This document shows positions 46,397 through 55,047 of a stretch of DNA of 64,000 nt, one piece after another. The stretch is taken from the NCBI RefSeq assembly GCF_965219715.1, contig NZ_OZ244785.1, positions 1,116,001-1,180,000 on the forward strand. Direction: 5' to 3'. The DNA comes from Bacterioplanoides sp965219715 (GTDB lineage: Bacteria > Pseudomonadota > Gammaproteobacteria > Pseudomonadales > Oceanobacteraceae). How positions within the stretch are numbered: position 1 is the first letter of the stretch; the number at the start of each line of letters is the position of its first letter. A program made the translations under genes and the position numbers. Below the pieces are notes generated by a model. That model saw only the letters and a list, made by a program, of their open reading frames with translations. It had not been told where the DNA came from and ran no database searches.

Positions 46397-46747
46397 ATGA
46401 GCGACATTCAGATTTACCACAATCCACGCTGCTCGAAATCCCGCCAGACCCTGGCGCTATTACAAGAAAAAGGCATCGAGCCGGAGGTTATCGAATATCT
46501 TAAGCAGGTACCAGCCGCTGGCGAATTGAAAGCTGTGTTAACCAAGCTGGGAATAAGCGCGCGTGAACTGTTACGCACTAAAGAAGACGCCTACAAAGAA
46601 CACAACCTGGCTGACGACAGCCTATCGGACGACGCCATCATCGCTGCGATGATCGCTTCGCCAAAACTGATTGAGCGTCCGATTGTGATTAATGGCGATG
46701 CCGCGCGTATCGGTCGTCCACCGGAGCAGGTGCTGGAGATTATCTGA
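46397..46747 (+). CDS. arsC: Arsenate reductase (glutaredoxin type)
   Basis: A 116-residue ArsC/YfgD-type thiol reductase. The N-terminus IYHNPRCSKSRQTL carries the catalytic Cys12, and the C-terminal RPIVINGDAARIGRPPEQV matches the family. It may reduce arsenate to arsenite, but no other ars gene is near, and this context (wrbA and DUF2069 follow) suggests a housekeeping paralogue. It overlaps wrbA by one base (TGATG). Confidence 0.9.
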   Translation: MSDIQIYHNPRCSKSRQTLALLQEKGIEPEVIEYLKQVPAAGELKAVLTKLGISARELLRTKEDAYKEHNLADDSLSDDAIIAAMIASPKLIERPIVINGDAARIGRPPEQVLEII

Positions 46748-47361
46748 TGGCTGAAGCGCCTTACGTTTTAGTGCTGTATTACAGCCGCCGTGGCAAAACC
46801 GAAGCAATGGCTCGCCAGGTTGCACGTGGTATCGAGCAGCACAGTGGCATGAGTGCCCGGTTGCGCACCGTGCCTGAAATCTCACCGGACACCGAAGCAA
46901 CAGCACCATCAATTCCGGACTCCGGCGCCGTCTACTGCTCGATCGACGACCTGAAACATTGCTCCGGGCTGGTACTCGGCAGCCCTACCCGCTTCGGTAA
47001 TATGGCAGCCCCGTTAAAGTACTTCCTCGACACAACTTCCAACCTATGGCTGACCGGTGCCCTGATCGATAAGCCAGCTGGTGTGTTTACCTCATCGTCA
47101 TCTCTGCATGGCGGCCAGGAAGCAACCTTACTCACTATGTTGATGCCACTGTTACACCACGGCATGGTGTTCGCTGGCATTCCCTACAGTGAAGCAGGCC
47201 TACTCAGTACCGAATCCGGCGGCACACCTTATGGCAGCAGTCACTGGTCAGGTTCCGATAACGACAAAGCGCTGAGCAAAGCAGAAACCGAGCTGTGCCA
47301 GGCGCAAGGTCATCGGATTGCCAGACTGGCCAGCCGTCTCAACACCGAGGACAACACATGA
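46747..47361 (+). CDS. wrbA: NAD(P)H:quinone oxidoreductase, WrbA type
   Basis: A flavodoxin-like FMN enzyme of 204 residues that reduces quinones in two-electron steps. Visible motifs are the FMN phosphate loop VLYYSRRGKTEAMARQVARG, GSPTRFGNMAAPLK and TSSSSLHGGQEATLL. It begins on the last base of arsC and overlaps the next gene (ATGA), so translation of the three is coupled. Confidence 0.93.
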   Translation: MAEAPYVLVLYYSRRGKTEAMARQVARGIEQHSGMSARLRTVPEISPDTEATAPSIPDSGAVYCSIDDLKHCSGLVLGSPTRFGNMAAPLKYFLDTTSNLWLTGALIDKPAGVFTSSSSLHGGQEATLLTMLMPLLHHGMVFAGIPYSEAGLLSTESGGTPYGSSHWSGSDNDKALSKAETELCQAQGHRIARLASRLNTEDNT

Positions 47362-47750
47362 AAACTGCAGAGAGCCGTAACACCAGTTATGCCTACTCGG
47401 TGATGCTCAGCAGCTATCTGGCGATCATCACGATTCTGTTGCTATCAACCTTCAGCAACCCACCGCAAAACATCGAATCAACACTGATGTTTGTTTTAAC
47501 CGGCACAGGCATTTGGCTGTTTAAAATTTTACCGCTCATGCTGTTTATTCCCGGATTAATCAAACGCGCTCACAAATCGGCAGCGTGGTTAAGCTACATG
47601 AGCATGTTGTATTTTATTCTTGCGGTATTACTGGCTTTTACTCCGGGTGCTTCTGGTTGGGGCTGGGGTTTGGTACTGGCTAGCATGATTTTATTTATCA
47701 GCAGTATGCTTTTTACCCGCTGGAAAAAAGCAGACGAGAACAACGCTTAA
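47358..47750 (+). CDS. DUF2069 inner-membrane protein
   Basis: A 130-residue integral membrane protein with four hydrophobic segments (SVMLSSYLAIITILLLSTF is the first), matching DUF2069. Start MKTAES overlaps the wrbA stop codon by four bases (ATGA). Function is unknown; co-occurrence after arsC-wrbA is common in gammaproteobacteria. Confidence 0.88.
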   Translation: MKTAESRNTSYAYSVMLSSYLAIITILLLSTFSNPPQNIESTLMFVLTGTGIWLFKILPLMLFIPGLIKRAHKSAAWLSYMSMLYFILAVLLAFTPGASGWGWGLVLASMILFISSMLFTRWKKADENNA

Positions 47751-47775
47751 AACCCCAATAATTAAGGAAAAAACC

Positions 47776-48222
47776 GTGAAATTATCTGTTTATTTATCGG
47801 GCGAAATTCATACTGACTGGCGAGATGATATTGCCAAAGGTATCAAAGAAGCCGGACTCAAAGTAAAATTAACTGGCCCAAACACCAATCATGCCGCATC
47901 AGATGACTGTGGTGATGAAATTCTTGGCAAAGAAGAAAATAATTTCTGGAAAGACCATAAAGCTGCAAAAATTAATGCGTTGCGTACCCGCAAATTAATT
48001 GCAGATGCGGATATTGTGGTTGTTCGTTTTGGCGACAAGTACAAGCAGTGGAATGCAGCTTTTGATGCTGGTTACGCAGCAGCATTGGGTAAATCATTGA
48101 TCGTACAACACGATCCTTCTCTGACCCATCCGTTAAAAGAAGTGGATGCCGCAGCGCTGGCTGTATGCGAAACACCACAACAGGTGGTGGAAATTCTGAA
48201 GTATATTAATAAAAACGGATAA
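47776..48222 (+). CDS. YtoQ family protein
   Basis: A soluble 148-residue protein with the YtoQ pattern: SVYLSGEIHTDWRDDIAKGI, a central DDCGDEILGKEENNFWKDHKA and IADADIVVVRFGDKYKQWNAA. The fold is related to nucleoside 2-deoxyribosyltransferases; activity is unproven. It starts with GTG after AAGGA and follows the DUF2069 gene by 25 bases. Confidence 0.88.
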   Translation: MKLSVYLSGEIHTDWRDDIAKGIKEAGLKVKLTGPNTNHAASDDCGDEILGKEENNFWKDHKAAKINALRTRKLIADADIVVVRFGDKYKQWNAAFDAGYAAALGKSLIVQHDPSLTHPLKEVDAAALAVCETPQQVVEILKYINKNG

Positions 48223-48234
48223 AAAATGATGATC

Positions 48235-48264
48235 TCAGCAGTCGATACAATATCCGACTGCTGA
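48235..48264. terminator. Hairpin between convergent genes
   Basis: TCAGCAGTCG pairs imperfectly at its base with CGACTGCTGA, leaving a 10-base loop. No immediate T-run follows on the plus strand; on the minus strand Ts come about 10 bases later. It is probably a weak terminator for the convergent ytoQ and zinc-ribbon genes. Confidence 0.45.
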
Positions 48265-48280
48265 AGTCAGATTAAACAAA

Positions 48281-48511
48281 TTATTCGTCGTCCCAATCGC
48301 CGTCAGTAGACTCGTCGGCGATCTCGGTTACCACTGGCTCACCACATTTAGTACATTTTCCTTCGATATAAACCACACCATCCAGTTCATATTCCTGAGG
48401 CTCTTTCATACCAAGATCGGCCGCCATACAGTTGTTGCACCAGGTCTGGCTCAAAAAGTCGTTTTGATCTTCTTCGGTACGAGCATAAAAATCGCGTTCT
48501 TCGCGGGACAT
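48281..48511 (-). CDS. Small acidic zinc-ribbon protein
   Basis: A 76-residue protein starting MSREERDFYARTEEDQNDFL, with CNNC and CTKC knuckles about 30 residues apart and a very acidic tail (ESTDGDWDDE). ATG 48511 follows GGAGAAGG, so the longer open frame upstream is not used. Function is unknown; possibly a small regulatory or chaperone-like zinc protein. Confidence 0.8.
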   Translation of the reverse strand: MSREERDFYARTEEDQNDFLSQTWCNNCMAADLGMKEPQEYELDGVVYIEGKCTKCGEPVVTEIADESTDGDWDDE

Positions 48512-48645
48512 AGTCACCTTCTCCACAATGTAACTGGTTTTAGGGTTACAAAACTTGCTTAGATTCAGCATGCAAATTGCTAATACTATTCTAATCTTAA
48601 TGACAAAGGATGAACACCAGAAAACCGATAGCGAATAGGACATAT

Positions 48646-50958
48646 ATGAAAGTTAAACATCAGGTTATTGCAACCGTCACAATCACAGCGGTATTGGCGG
48701 TCATACTGAGCATTCTGATCAGTAGCAACATCGCGATGGAAACCTCTCAACACAGTGCTCAACAGCAAGTTGAACAAAGTCTTATCAGCCGCCGGGATCT
48801 TAACAAGAAAAGTATTGAGCGATACCTCAATACAATTGAATCGCAAATTATCACTCTCAGTAAAAGCCCGCTGATCCAGCAATCTGCTCAGCTGATGACC
48901 AGTGCATTTTTCAACTTTGATAAACAAATTTCATCACAGAACAACACTCCGCTAAGAGCCTTTTACGATCAGCAATTTGATTCCAACTTCAAGCAAGTCA
49001 ATCAGGGTAAAAGCGCAAATCCGCAACAGATTTTCAATGGCCTAAGTGGCATCAGTCGCTCATTACAGACTGAATATATTGCAGAAAACCGTTATCCGCT
49101 GGGTGAAAAAAATCAGTTAAACTCGGCTGCCAACGGTACAGAGTACGATGAATTACATGCAACCCTGCACCCGTATCTGAATGAGTTCTTACAGCGCTTT
49201 GGCTATTACGATATCTTTCTGATTGAGCCTGAAAACGGCCATGTTATTTATTCGGTATTTAAAGAAGTCGATTTCGCGACGTCGCTGAAAAGCGGACCAT
49301 TTTCTAACTCGGGTATTGCAGAGGCTTATCAAAAAGGGTTGTCGGTCGGCAACGGCAATGCAGCATTTATCGATTTTAAGCCTTACCTGCCATCTTATGG
49401 AGCACCAGCCTCTTTTATTTCTACACCAGTCTACACAGAAGGGAAATTGACCGGGGTATTGATATTCCAAATGCCGGTTGATGAAATTAACGCCATCATG
49501 ACCAACAACAATCAATGGAAAGACGTTGGTTTTGGAGAATCGGGCGAAAGCTATCTGATCGGTCAGGATAGTACATTACGAAGTCAAAGCCGTTTTCTGA
49601 TTGAAGATAAGGCAGGTTATATTCAAGCGCTGAATAACGCAGGCATGCCTTCTCAGTTAGTTGGCGAGATTGATGTACGCGGTTCCGCTATCGGCTTACA
49701 ACCGGTGAACACAAGTACTGCCAGCGCCGCACTGTCCGGTCAATCAGGTGTCGAACACATTAAAGACTACCGCCAGGTGAACGTCTTATCAGCCTTCACG
49801 TTCATAGACTTTCTCGGCACCCGCTGGGCGCTGATCAGTGAAGTTGATGAAACGGAAGCATATGCTGGTGTCACCGCTATGATCGATAAGCTGGTTAGCA
49901 GCTCCATTCTGGTTGCACTCATCATTACTGCAGCAGTTATCGCGATTGGTTTCTGGGTTGGCGTCCGGGTTACCGCACCCATCGATGTTTTTATTGGAAA
50001 AATCAAAACCATCGCCGACCAGCGCCAGCTTGACGCTAACTTCCGCGACAGTGGTAATGATGAATTCGCCCAGCTTGGTAAAGCGCTAAACCAGCTATTC
50101 ACCCAACTGGCCGGTTTCTTCCGCAATATGAAAGATACCGCAGATACATTGAGCCGTAACTCCAATCTGATGAAAGAAACGACCGGCCGCACTGCCGACC
50201 AGGTTCACAAGCAGAACGAAGAAGTAAATTCCGCCGCAACGGCCACAACAGAAGTCAGTGCCTCCGTGGCTGAAGTGGCAAGTCATGCCGAGCTGGCTTC
50301 CGATAGTATGAAGAATACCCGTAGCCGGGTAAAAGACAGCCAGGATATGTCACGCCAGGCTCGACAAACAATTTATCAGCTCAGCGAAAACATGAATGGC
50401 GCAATTCATGATTTGGAAAAGCTGGAACAGGAAAGCCAGAGTATCGGTGCCGTACTGGATGTGATTCAAACCATTGCCGAACAAACAAACTTACTTGCTC
50501 TGAATGCAGCCATTGAAGCCGCCCGCGCTGGCGAACAAGGCCGTGGATTCGCGGTAGTTGCCGACGAAGTGCGCACACTGGCCAGCCGCACGGCGCAGAG
50601 TACCGATGAAATTCGCGATAAAATTCAATCATTGCAATCTCAGGTCGCTGCTGTTCAGCAATCAGTACAAGCATCTCAGTCAGAAACCGAAAACAGCATG
50701 GAGAAGGTAGAAAACACTGCCAACCAAATGGATGAAGTCTCACATCTGATTGATCAGGTGGAAGAGATGAGTACTCAGATTGCGACCGCAGCAGAACAAC
50801 AAAGCGCTGTGACCTCTGAGATCGACAGAAATGTTATCCACGTAAAAGATTTATCGGATGGTATCCTCGAAGCAGCATCCGAAATTCAGAATGCCAGCAG
50901 TGAACTGGATCAGGTGGCCGTCGACATCAACAATAAAATCAGCGAGTTTCGTTTTTAA
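48646..50958 (+). CDS. Methyl-accepting chemotaxis protein
   Basis: A 770-residue transmembrane chemoreceptor. TM1 (about 8-30) and TM2 (about 415-440) bracket a 380-residue periplasmic sensor resembling a dCache domain (FGYYDIFLIEPENGHVIYSV, GESYLIGQDSTLRSQSRF). A HAMP segment follows, then the signalling domain with the conserved hairpin tip EQTNLLALNAAIEAARAGEQGRGFAVVADEVRTL. AGGA precedes the chosen ATG. No C-terminal CheR-binding pentapeptide is seen. The ligand is unknown. Confidence 0.93.
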   Translation: MKVKHQVIATVTITAVLAVILSILISSNIAMETSQHSAQQQVEQSLISRRDLNKKSIERYLNTIESQIITLSKSPLIQQSAQLMTSAFFNFDKQISSQNNTPLRAFYDQQFDSNFKQVNQGKSANPQQIFNGLSGISRSLQTEYIAENRYPLGEKNQLNSAANGTEYDELHATLHPYLNEFLQRFGYYDIFLIEPENGHVIYSVFKEVDFATSLKSGPFSNSGIAEAYQKGLSVGNGNAAFIDFKPYLPSYGAPASFISTPVYTEGKLTGVLIFQMPVDEINAIMTNNNQWKDVGFGESGESYLIGQDSTLRSQSRFLIEDKAGYIQALNNAGMPSQLVGEIDVRGSAIGLQPVNTSTASAALSGQSGVEHIKDYRQVNVLSAFTFIDFLGTRWALISEVDETEAYAGVTAMIDKLVSSSILVALIITAAVIAIGFWVGVRVTAPIDVFIGKIKTIADQRQLDANFRDSGNDEFAQLGKALNQLFTQLAGFFRNMKDTADTLSRNSNLMKETTGRTADQVHKQNEEVNSAATATTEVSASVAEVASHAELASDSMKNTRSRVKDSQDMSRQARQTIYQLSENMNGAIHDLEKLEQESQSIGAVLDVIQTIAEQTNLLALNAAIEAARAGEQGRGFAVVADEVRTLASRTAQSTDEIRDKIQSLQSQVAAVQQSVQASQSETENSMEKVENTANQMDEVSHLIDQVEEMSTQIATAAEQQSAVTSEIDRNVIHVKDLSDGILEAASEIQNASSELDQVAVDINNKISEFRF

Positions 50959-50975
50959 CTCGGTGATTGCTTGAT

Positions 50976-51007
50976 AAAAAAAGGGGCATTAAATGCCCCT
51001 TTTTTTA
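50976..51007. terminator. Bidirectional terminator after the chemoreceptor gene
   Basis: GGGGCATT and AATGCCCC form the stem, with A-run and T-run on the two sides. The minus-strand DUF4136 gene ends inside its right edge. Confidence 0.9.
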
Positions 51008-51493
51008 TTCAAAATTAGAAAAAATACCAATAAATTCTGCATTAATTTCCTGCTGAGATTTATCTTCGCCGTCGATCCTGGCCGAACCGCTGGTCAACCA
51101 GATTGACCGCTGTTGTTCCACATCATTGATATTAATCACCATTTTGGCGATGGTTGCGGACTCAACGTCGTGCTGAGTACGGGTACCCAGACCTTGCGGA
51201 TAAAAGTGCATATTTACTGAGTTAACATTACGAATACCAACACCGTATTCAATCAGCAATTCACCACCCTGTTCGACGTACCGCAGCCCTTTTTGCTCAA
51301 GTGCGTATTTGATTGCTTTTCCGACTTTGACCATTGCCGACATATTCAGACCACGGGCCTTTTGGATAGCTTGTATTGAGAACGTCTGATAATCGGCGGC
51401 ATGGCTATCCGGAGCCTGTCGATACTGTAAAACTGATGTTGTTGAGCAGGCGACCAGCGCAATCGCCAGCATCAGCAGTGAGAGTATTTTCAT
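51005..51493 (-). CDS. DUF4136 lipoprotein
   Basis: A 162-residue lipoprotein (ALVACSTTS lipobox) of the DUF4136 type, with YQTFSIQAIQ, ALEQKGLRYVEQGGELLIEYGVG and a C-terminal part ending IFSNFE. ATG 51493 gives the proper lipoprotein signal; the frame extends 19 codons further. Function is unknown; periplasmic or outer-membrane. Confidence 0.85.
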   Translation of the reverse strand: MKILSLLMLAIALVACSTTSVLQYRQAPDSHAADYQTFSIQAIQKARGLNMSAMVKVGKAIKYALEQKGLRYVEQGGELLIEYGVGIRNVNSVNMHFYPQGLGTRTQHDVESATIAKMVININDVEQQRSIWLTSGSARIDGEDKSQQEINAEFIGIFSNFE

Positions 51494-51581
51494 AGCAACA
51501 CTTCCCTGGCTTGATTGGTTCGTCAAAAAACGCGGAGCCGCTGTTGTCACAGCAGTCAGCGTTTCATTCGTATTTAGTAAC

Positions 51582-51752
51582 TCAGTGCTTAGGCTGTTTT
51601 TTCTTGCCGACTAAACCAAACCAGAATAAACCTTCGAATACCAGTCCAGCGATAAGGAACAATACCCCGCCCTGAGGTATGCCGAAGGTGTAGCAGGCAA
51701 TTGCAGCAAAAAGGCACACAATGACGAAGACAAAACGTTTGATAAATTCCAT
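51582..51752 (-). CDS. Small membrane protein, 56 residues
   Basis: Read directly from the sequence: ATG at 51750-51752, TGA at 51582-51584. It begins MEFIKRFVFVIVCLFAAIACY, a membrane helix, followed by PQGGVLFLIAGLVFEGLFWFG, a second helix, and a basic tail (GKKKQPKH). A GAGGG ribosome site lies about 8 bases upstream. The topology and codon use look like a real gene, not a chance frame. No family is recognised. It lies upstream of DUF4136 on the same strand. Confidence 0.75.
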   Translation of the reverse strand: MEFIKRFVFVIVCLFAAIACYTFGIPQGGVLFLIAGLVFEGLFWFGLVGKKKQPKH

Positions 51753-51979
51753 TTCCCAGCCCTCAATAAGAAGATTATTTCAGCCTAAGCCGCATCAGCA
51801 TGAGAAGGAAACAGTTTTCGGTAAAGAAGTGGCAGTCATCTGCCTGCAGAATACTCTGTCTGCAGAACTCGCAGTTTCTGAAACGTCTCAGAAACTACAA
51901 GCTTCAGGAAAAACCGGACTCTACAGACAGCGATACCATAAGACGGTGAATTAAATTAAGACGATTGTTGAATGAGCAG

Positions 51980-52807
51980 CTAGCCCTTCGCCTGGAAGAA
52001 AGTAACCAGACGTTGGAAAAACGCTTTGGTTTGCTCGCCCAGGTGATCATAAAGATCGTTAACCAACAACGTGTTGTACTTTAATGCCGCCGGTGTTTTC
52101 AGAAAGTTCTCATACGCCTCAAGCTCAGCATCAGTCAGTGAACGATATGGATACACCAGATTCAGCCACATCGCCTGTTCAATCTGAACACGAATGACTG
52201 GCAGCTGACTGTCAATCTGAGCCTCCAGAAACTCCATCCCCGGACGCTTATCTTCCGGCTGCATGGCCGAGGTTGCACTCATTCCGGCAAGGGATGCATA
52301 ACGCAGGGTTGCCAACGCCCCATCAGTAGCATTGATCAGCTTTTCCACGCGCTTGGCAAACGCTAAACGTTTCTGGTTAGCCATCAACGTAGCTGCGTTC
52401 ATTTGCATATCCTGCTGCGCTTCAGCAGTCGATGCCTCCACTTCGAGGCGCGAAATTTTCTTGCCCAGTGGCGTGTTAAACCAGGTTTTCAGCGCCTGAG
52501 CTTCATCCTCATTAAGTTTTTTAGCCAACACCTCTTCGGCTGAAGTAACAACAATTTCCGCCTGATAGGATTCACGCACCATACCCAGAATGGTTTGCAG
52601 GTCATCGGCATCAATATCGTCGCCAAGCTGCTGCAATTGGGCACCCATCATGCCTTCAAACATGTCAGGAATTTGTTTCATTTGTTCAACATAACCCGAC
52701 CGGGTCATCAGTTGATTGGCTTCATTCGCTGGAATCGCAGCCCAGGAAGCAGCAGAAAAGAGGGTAAAAAATGAGAAGACCAGTAAAGTCTTTTGAATGA
52801 AGGTCAT
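51980..52807 (-). CDS. Secreted helical protein, DUF2059-like
   Basis: A 275-residue periplasmic protein with signal peptide (LLVFSFFTLFSAASWAAI). Two similar helical segments recur: LNEDEAQALKTWFNTPLGKKIS and LTDAELEAYENFLKTPAALKYN, the pattern seen once in DUF2059 proteins. The internal duplication is visible by eye. Function is unknown. Confidence 0.72.
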   Translation of the reverse strand: MTFIQKTLLVFSFFTLFSAASWAAIPANEANQLMTRSGYVEQMKQIPDMFEGMMGAQLQQLGDDIDADDLQTILGMVRESYQAEIVVTSAEEVLAKKLNEDEAQALKTWFNTPLGKKISRLEVEASTAEAQQDMQMNAATLMANQKRLAFAKRVEKLINATDGALATLRYASLAGMSATSAMQPEDKRPGMEFLEAQIDSQLPVIRVQIEQAMWLNLVYPYRSLTDAELEAYENFLKTPAALKYNTLLVNDLYDHLGEQTKAFFQRLVTFFQAKG

Positions 52808-52921
52808 GCAGTCAGTCCTTTTTAGCTATAGCGAGCGCAAAAGAAGAAACGAAAAATCACGATCTTCCCCTTACGCACAGTTCAGGGCTGATTATCCAAG
52901 CTATTTACAAAACACTCAACG

Positions 52922-52959
52922 AAAAACACCCTGGAGATTGCTCTTCAGGGTGTTTTTTT
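52922..52959. terminator. Terminator downstream of amt
   Basis: AACACCCTG (52925-52933) pairs with CAGGGTGTT (52946-52954). Flanking A- and T-runs allow use in both directions; on the minus strand it follows the amt stop codon by about 25 bases. Confidence 0.85.
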
Positions 52960-52984
52960 ATTTCAGAGCTGTCAGCTTACGAGC

Positions 52985-54214
52985 TTATTCCGCGTCGCTG
53001 GTTGCACCAATTTTGTGAATCGACAGATCGGCGCCGTTGTATTCTTCTTCTTCATCCAGACGAATACCAGATACCGCTTTCACCATACCGTACACCAGGA
53101 AACCACCAATCAGGGCAACCGCGATACCAGCCAGAGTACCAACCAGCTGAGACATAAAGGTTACACCACCTAGGCCACCGAACGCTTCGGTACCGAAGAT
53201 ACCCGCAGCAATACCACCCCAGGCACCACACAGACCGTGCAGTGGCCATACACCTAACACGTCGTCGAATTTAGGGAACTTGTTCTGCGCCAGGGTAAAG
53301 ATAAAGACGAACAAACCACCGGCAACACCACCGATAAACAGAGCACCAATTGGGTGCAGCAAGTCAGAACCGGCACACACAGCAACCAGACCCGCCAGCG
53401 GACCGTTATGGATAAAGCCAGGGTCGTTTTTACCAACAACCATCGCAACCACAATACCGCCAACCATCGCCATCAGGCTGTTTACTGCAACCAGACCAGA
53501 GATACCGTCCAGAGTCTGAGCCGACATGACGTTAAAGCCGAACCAGCCAACGGTCAGTACCCAGGCACCCAGCGCCAGGAAAGGAATATTAGACGGCGCA
53601 AACGCAACCACACGACCATCGCGGTAACGGCCTTTACGGGAACCCAGCAGAGCAACCGCAGCGAATGCAATCCAGCCACCCACGCCATGAACAACCACAG
53701 AACCAGCGAAATCATGGAATTGAGCGCCAAAGGTCTCTTCTAACCAGGCCTGGAAGCCGTAGTTGCCATTCCAGATCATGCCTTCAAAGAACGGATATAC
53801 AAACGCCACTGTTAAAGCAGAAGCAATCAGGATTGGGTAGAACTTAGCACGCTCAGCAATACCACCAGAAACAATCGCCGGAATCGCAGCCGCAAAAGTT
53901 AACAGGAAGAAAAACTTAACCAGCTCATAACCATTGTTTTCAGTCAGCTCTGCGGCACTGGCGAAGAAATCCATACCGTAAGCAATCTGATAACCGATGA
54001 AGAAGTACGCCAGGGTTGATACACCAAAATCGGTGATGATTTTTACCAGAGCGTTTACCTGGTTCTTATGGCGAACGGTACCCACTTCCAAGAAAGCAAA
54101 ACCGGCGTGCATCGCCAGAACCATAATGGCACCCAGCAGGATGAACATGGTGTTAGCGCTCTGCATCAGAGTTTCTACTGCGCTGTTGATACTGGTTACG
54201 TCAAGATTTTCCAC
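52985..54214 (-). CDS. amt: Ammonium transporter
   Basis: An 11-helix Amt/MEP channel of 409 residues for ammonium uptake across the inner membrane. The pore histidines are in VVHGVGGW and WPLHGLCGAWGG; the structural Asp is in FHDFAGS. The N-terminus has a hydrophobic segment from residue 18. Most proteobacterial amt genes follow a glnK gene; none is present here. A sigma-54-like promoter lies about 170 bases upstream, in line with nitrogen control. Confidence 0.95.
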   Translation of the reverse strand: MENLDVTSINSAVETLMQSANTMFILLGAIMVLAMHAGFAFLEVGTVRHKNQVNALVKIITDFGVSTLAYFFIGYQIAYGMDFFASAAELTENNGYELVKFFFLLTFAAAIPAIVSGGIAERAKFYPILIASALTVAFVYPFFEGMIWNGNYGFQAWLEETFGAQFHDFAGSVVVHGVGGWIAFAAVALLGSRKGRYRDGRVVAFAPSNIPFLALGAWVLTVGWFGFNVMSAQTLDGISGLVAVNSLMAMVGGIVVAMVVGKNDPGFIHNGPLAGLVAVCAGSDLLHPIGALFIGGVAGGLFVFIFTLAQNKFPKFDDVLGVWPLHGLCGAWGGIAAGIFGTEAFGGLGGVTFMSQLVGTLAGIAVALIGGFLVYGMVKAVSGIRLDEEEEYNGADLSIHKIGATSDAE

Positions 54215-54641
54215 TTGAGTTCCTCTTTAGTTTTCGTGTTGTTCTGAGCCGGACACCACTGAGTTCTGACGACCCATTCTGGTGCTCTGTCAAAGCCGAC
54301 TTGAAAGTGCCCCGCTTCAGCGCAGTGCAAAGTTAACAAAGGCGACATTGATATCATTGGCAACTTGTTGGCAGCGTTTTAGCAGAATGCGTACCAACTT
54401 TGTCACAATTGTCGCCCTACAAAGAGGCAATTTCTCGAAATCAGGCTATGACGCCAGTAAGAAAGCGGATTTCCTGGCACTGCTTTTGTGCGAAGAAATT
54501 TCCAATCAGGAGAATAATTCAGAAAACGGATGGATAACGGTGCAAGAGCTTAAAGTATCAGGCACTGATATCGTGCCTGAAAACTAAATCACGCACCACT
54601 ATAGTGCAGACCCATAAAGTACGTTATAGCAGAGATAAAAC
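54215..54641. other. Long intergenic region upstream of amt
   Basis: 427 bases between the starts/ends of amt and the GFA gene. A plus-strand frame of 101 codons (54282-54587) crosses it but lacks a ribosome site and family features, so I do not call it. The region probably carries the amt promoter and its activator sites. Confidence 0.5.
54381..54397 (-). promoter_or_regulatory. Sigma-54-like promoter of amt
   Basis: On the minus strand TTGGTACG-CATT-CTGCT keeps the essential GG and GC pairs with exactly ten bases between them, and differs from consensus at two positions. Transcription would start about 155 bases before the amt ATG. I could not identify clear NtrC sites. Confidence 0.45.
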
Positions 54642-54992
54642 TTACAGACTGGCGCCGTCAAAAACTTCAAATGGCAGATCTGCAGCATCCAGGCCATGGA
54701 TACATCCCAGATTGATCCGGTAATGGCCAGGCTTTCTCAGTGTCTGATGAAATGGGTAGATACCACAGCGATTACAAAAGTGGTGCTGCGCAACGTCGCT
54801 ACCAAACTCATAGGTCGACAAACAGTCACCAGAAATGTCTATACTCAGCTCATCCGGAGCCAATACAAAAGACGACATAGTGGCGCCTTTACGCACACAC
54901 AACGAGCAATTGCAGCGCAATCCCGATGTGATGGTGTCGGCATCAAACTGAAACCGAACCGATCCGCAATGACAGCTTCCACGATAGAGCAT
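54642..54992 (-). CDS. GFA (glutathione-dependent formaldehyde-activating) family protein
   Basis: A 116-residue zinc protein with GSCHCGSVRF, a CNCSLC knuckle and HFCNRCGIYPFH, the GFA/Mss4-like pattern. It may bind glutathione adducts or act in C1 detoxification; most members are uncharacterised. It has no evident operon partner. Confidence 0.88.
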   Translation of the reverse strand: MLYRGSCHCGSVRFQFDADTITSGLRCNCSLCVRKGATMSSFVLAPDELSIDISGDCLSTYEFGSDVAQHHFCNRCGIYPFHQTLRKPGHYRINLGCIHGLDAADLPFEVFDGASL

Positions 54993-55047
54993 ACTTAATT
55001 CCCCCAGACTTTAAGGTCAACCAGAACTGACGCTCTGAAAACCGCGA

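Noticed and set aside
51721..51954. A 77-codon plus-strand frame
   Set aside because: It overlaps the start of the more convincing small membrane gene on the other strand and has no ribosome site or family features.
54282..54587. A 101-codon plus-strand frame upstream of amt
   Set aside because: No ribosome site, no domain, low-complexity composition; it overlaps the likely amt promoter.
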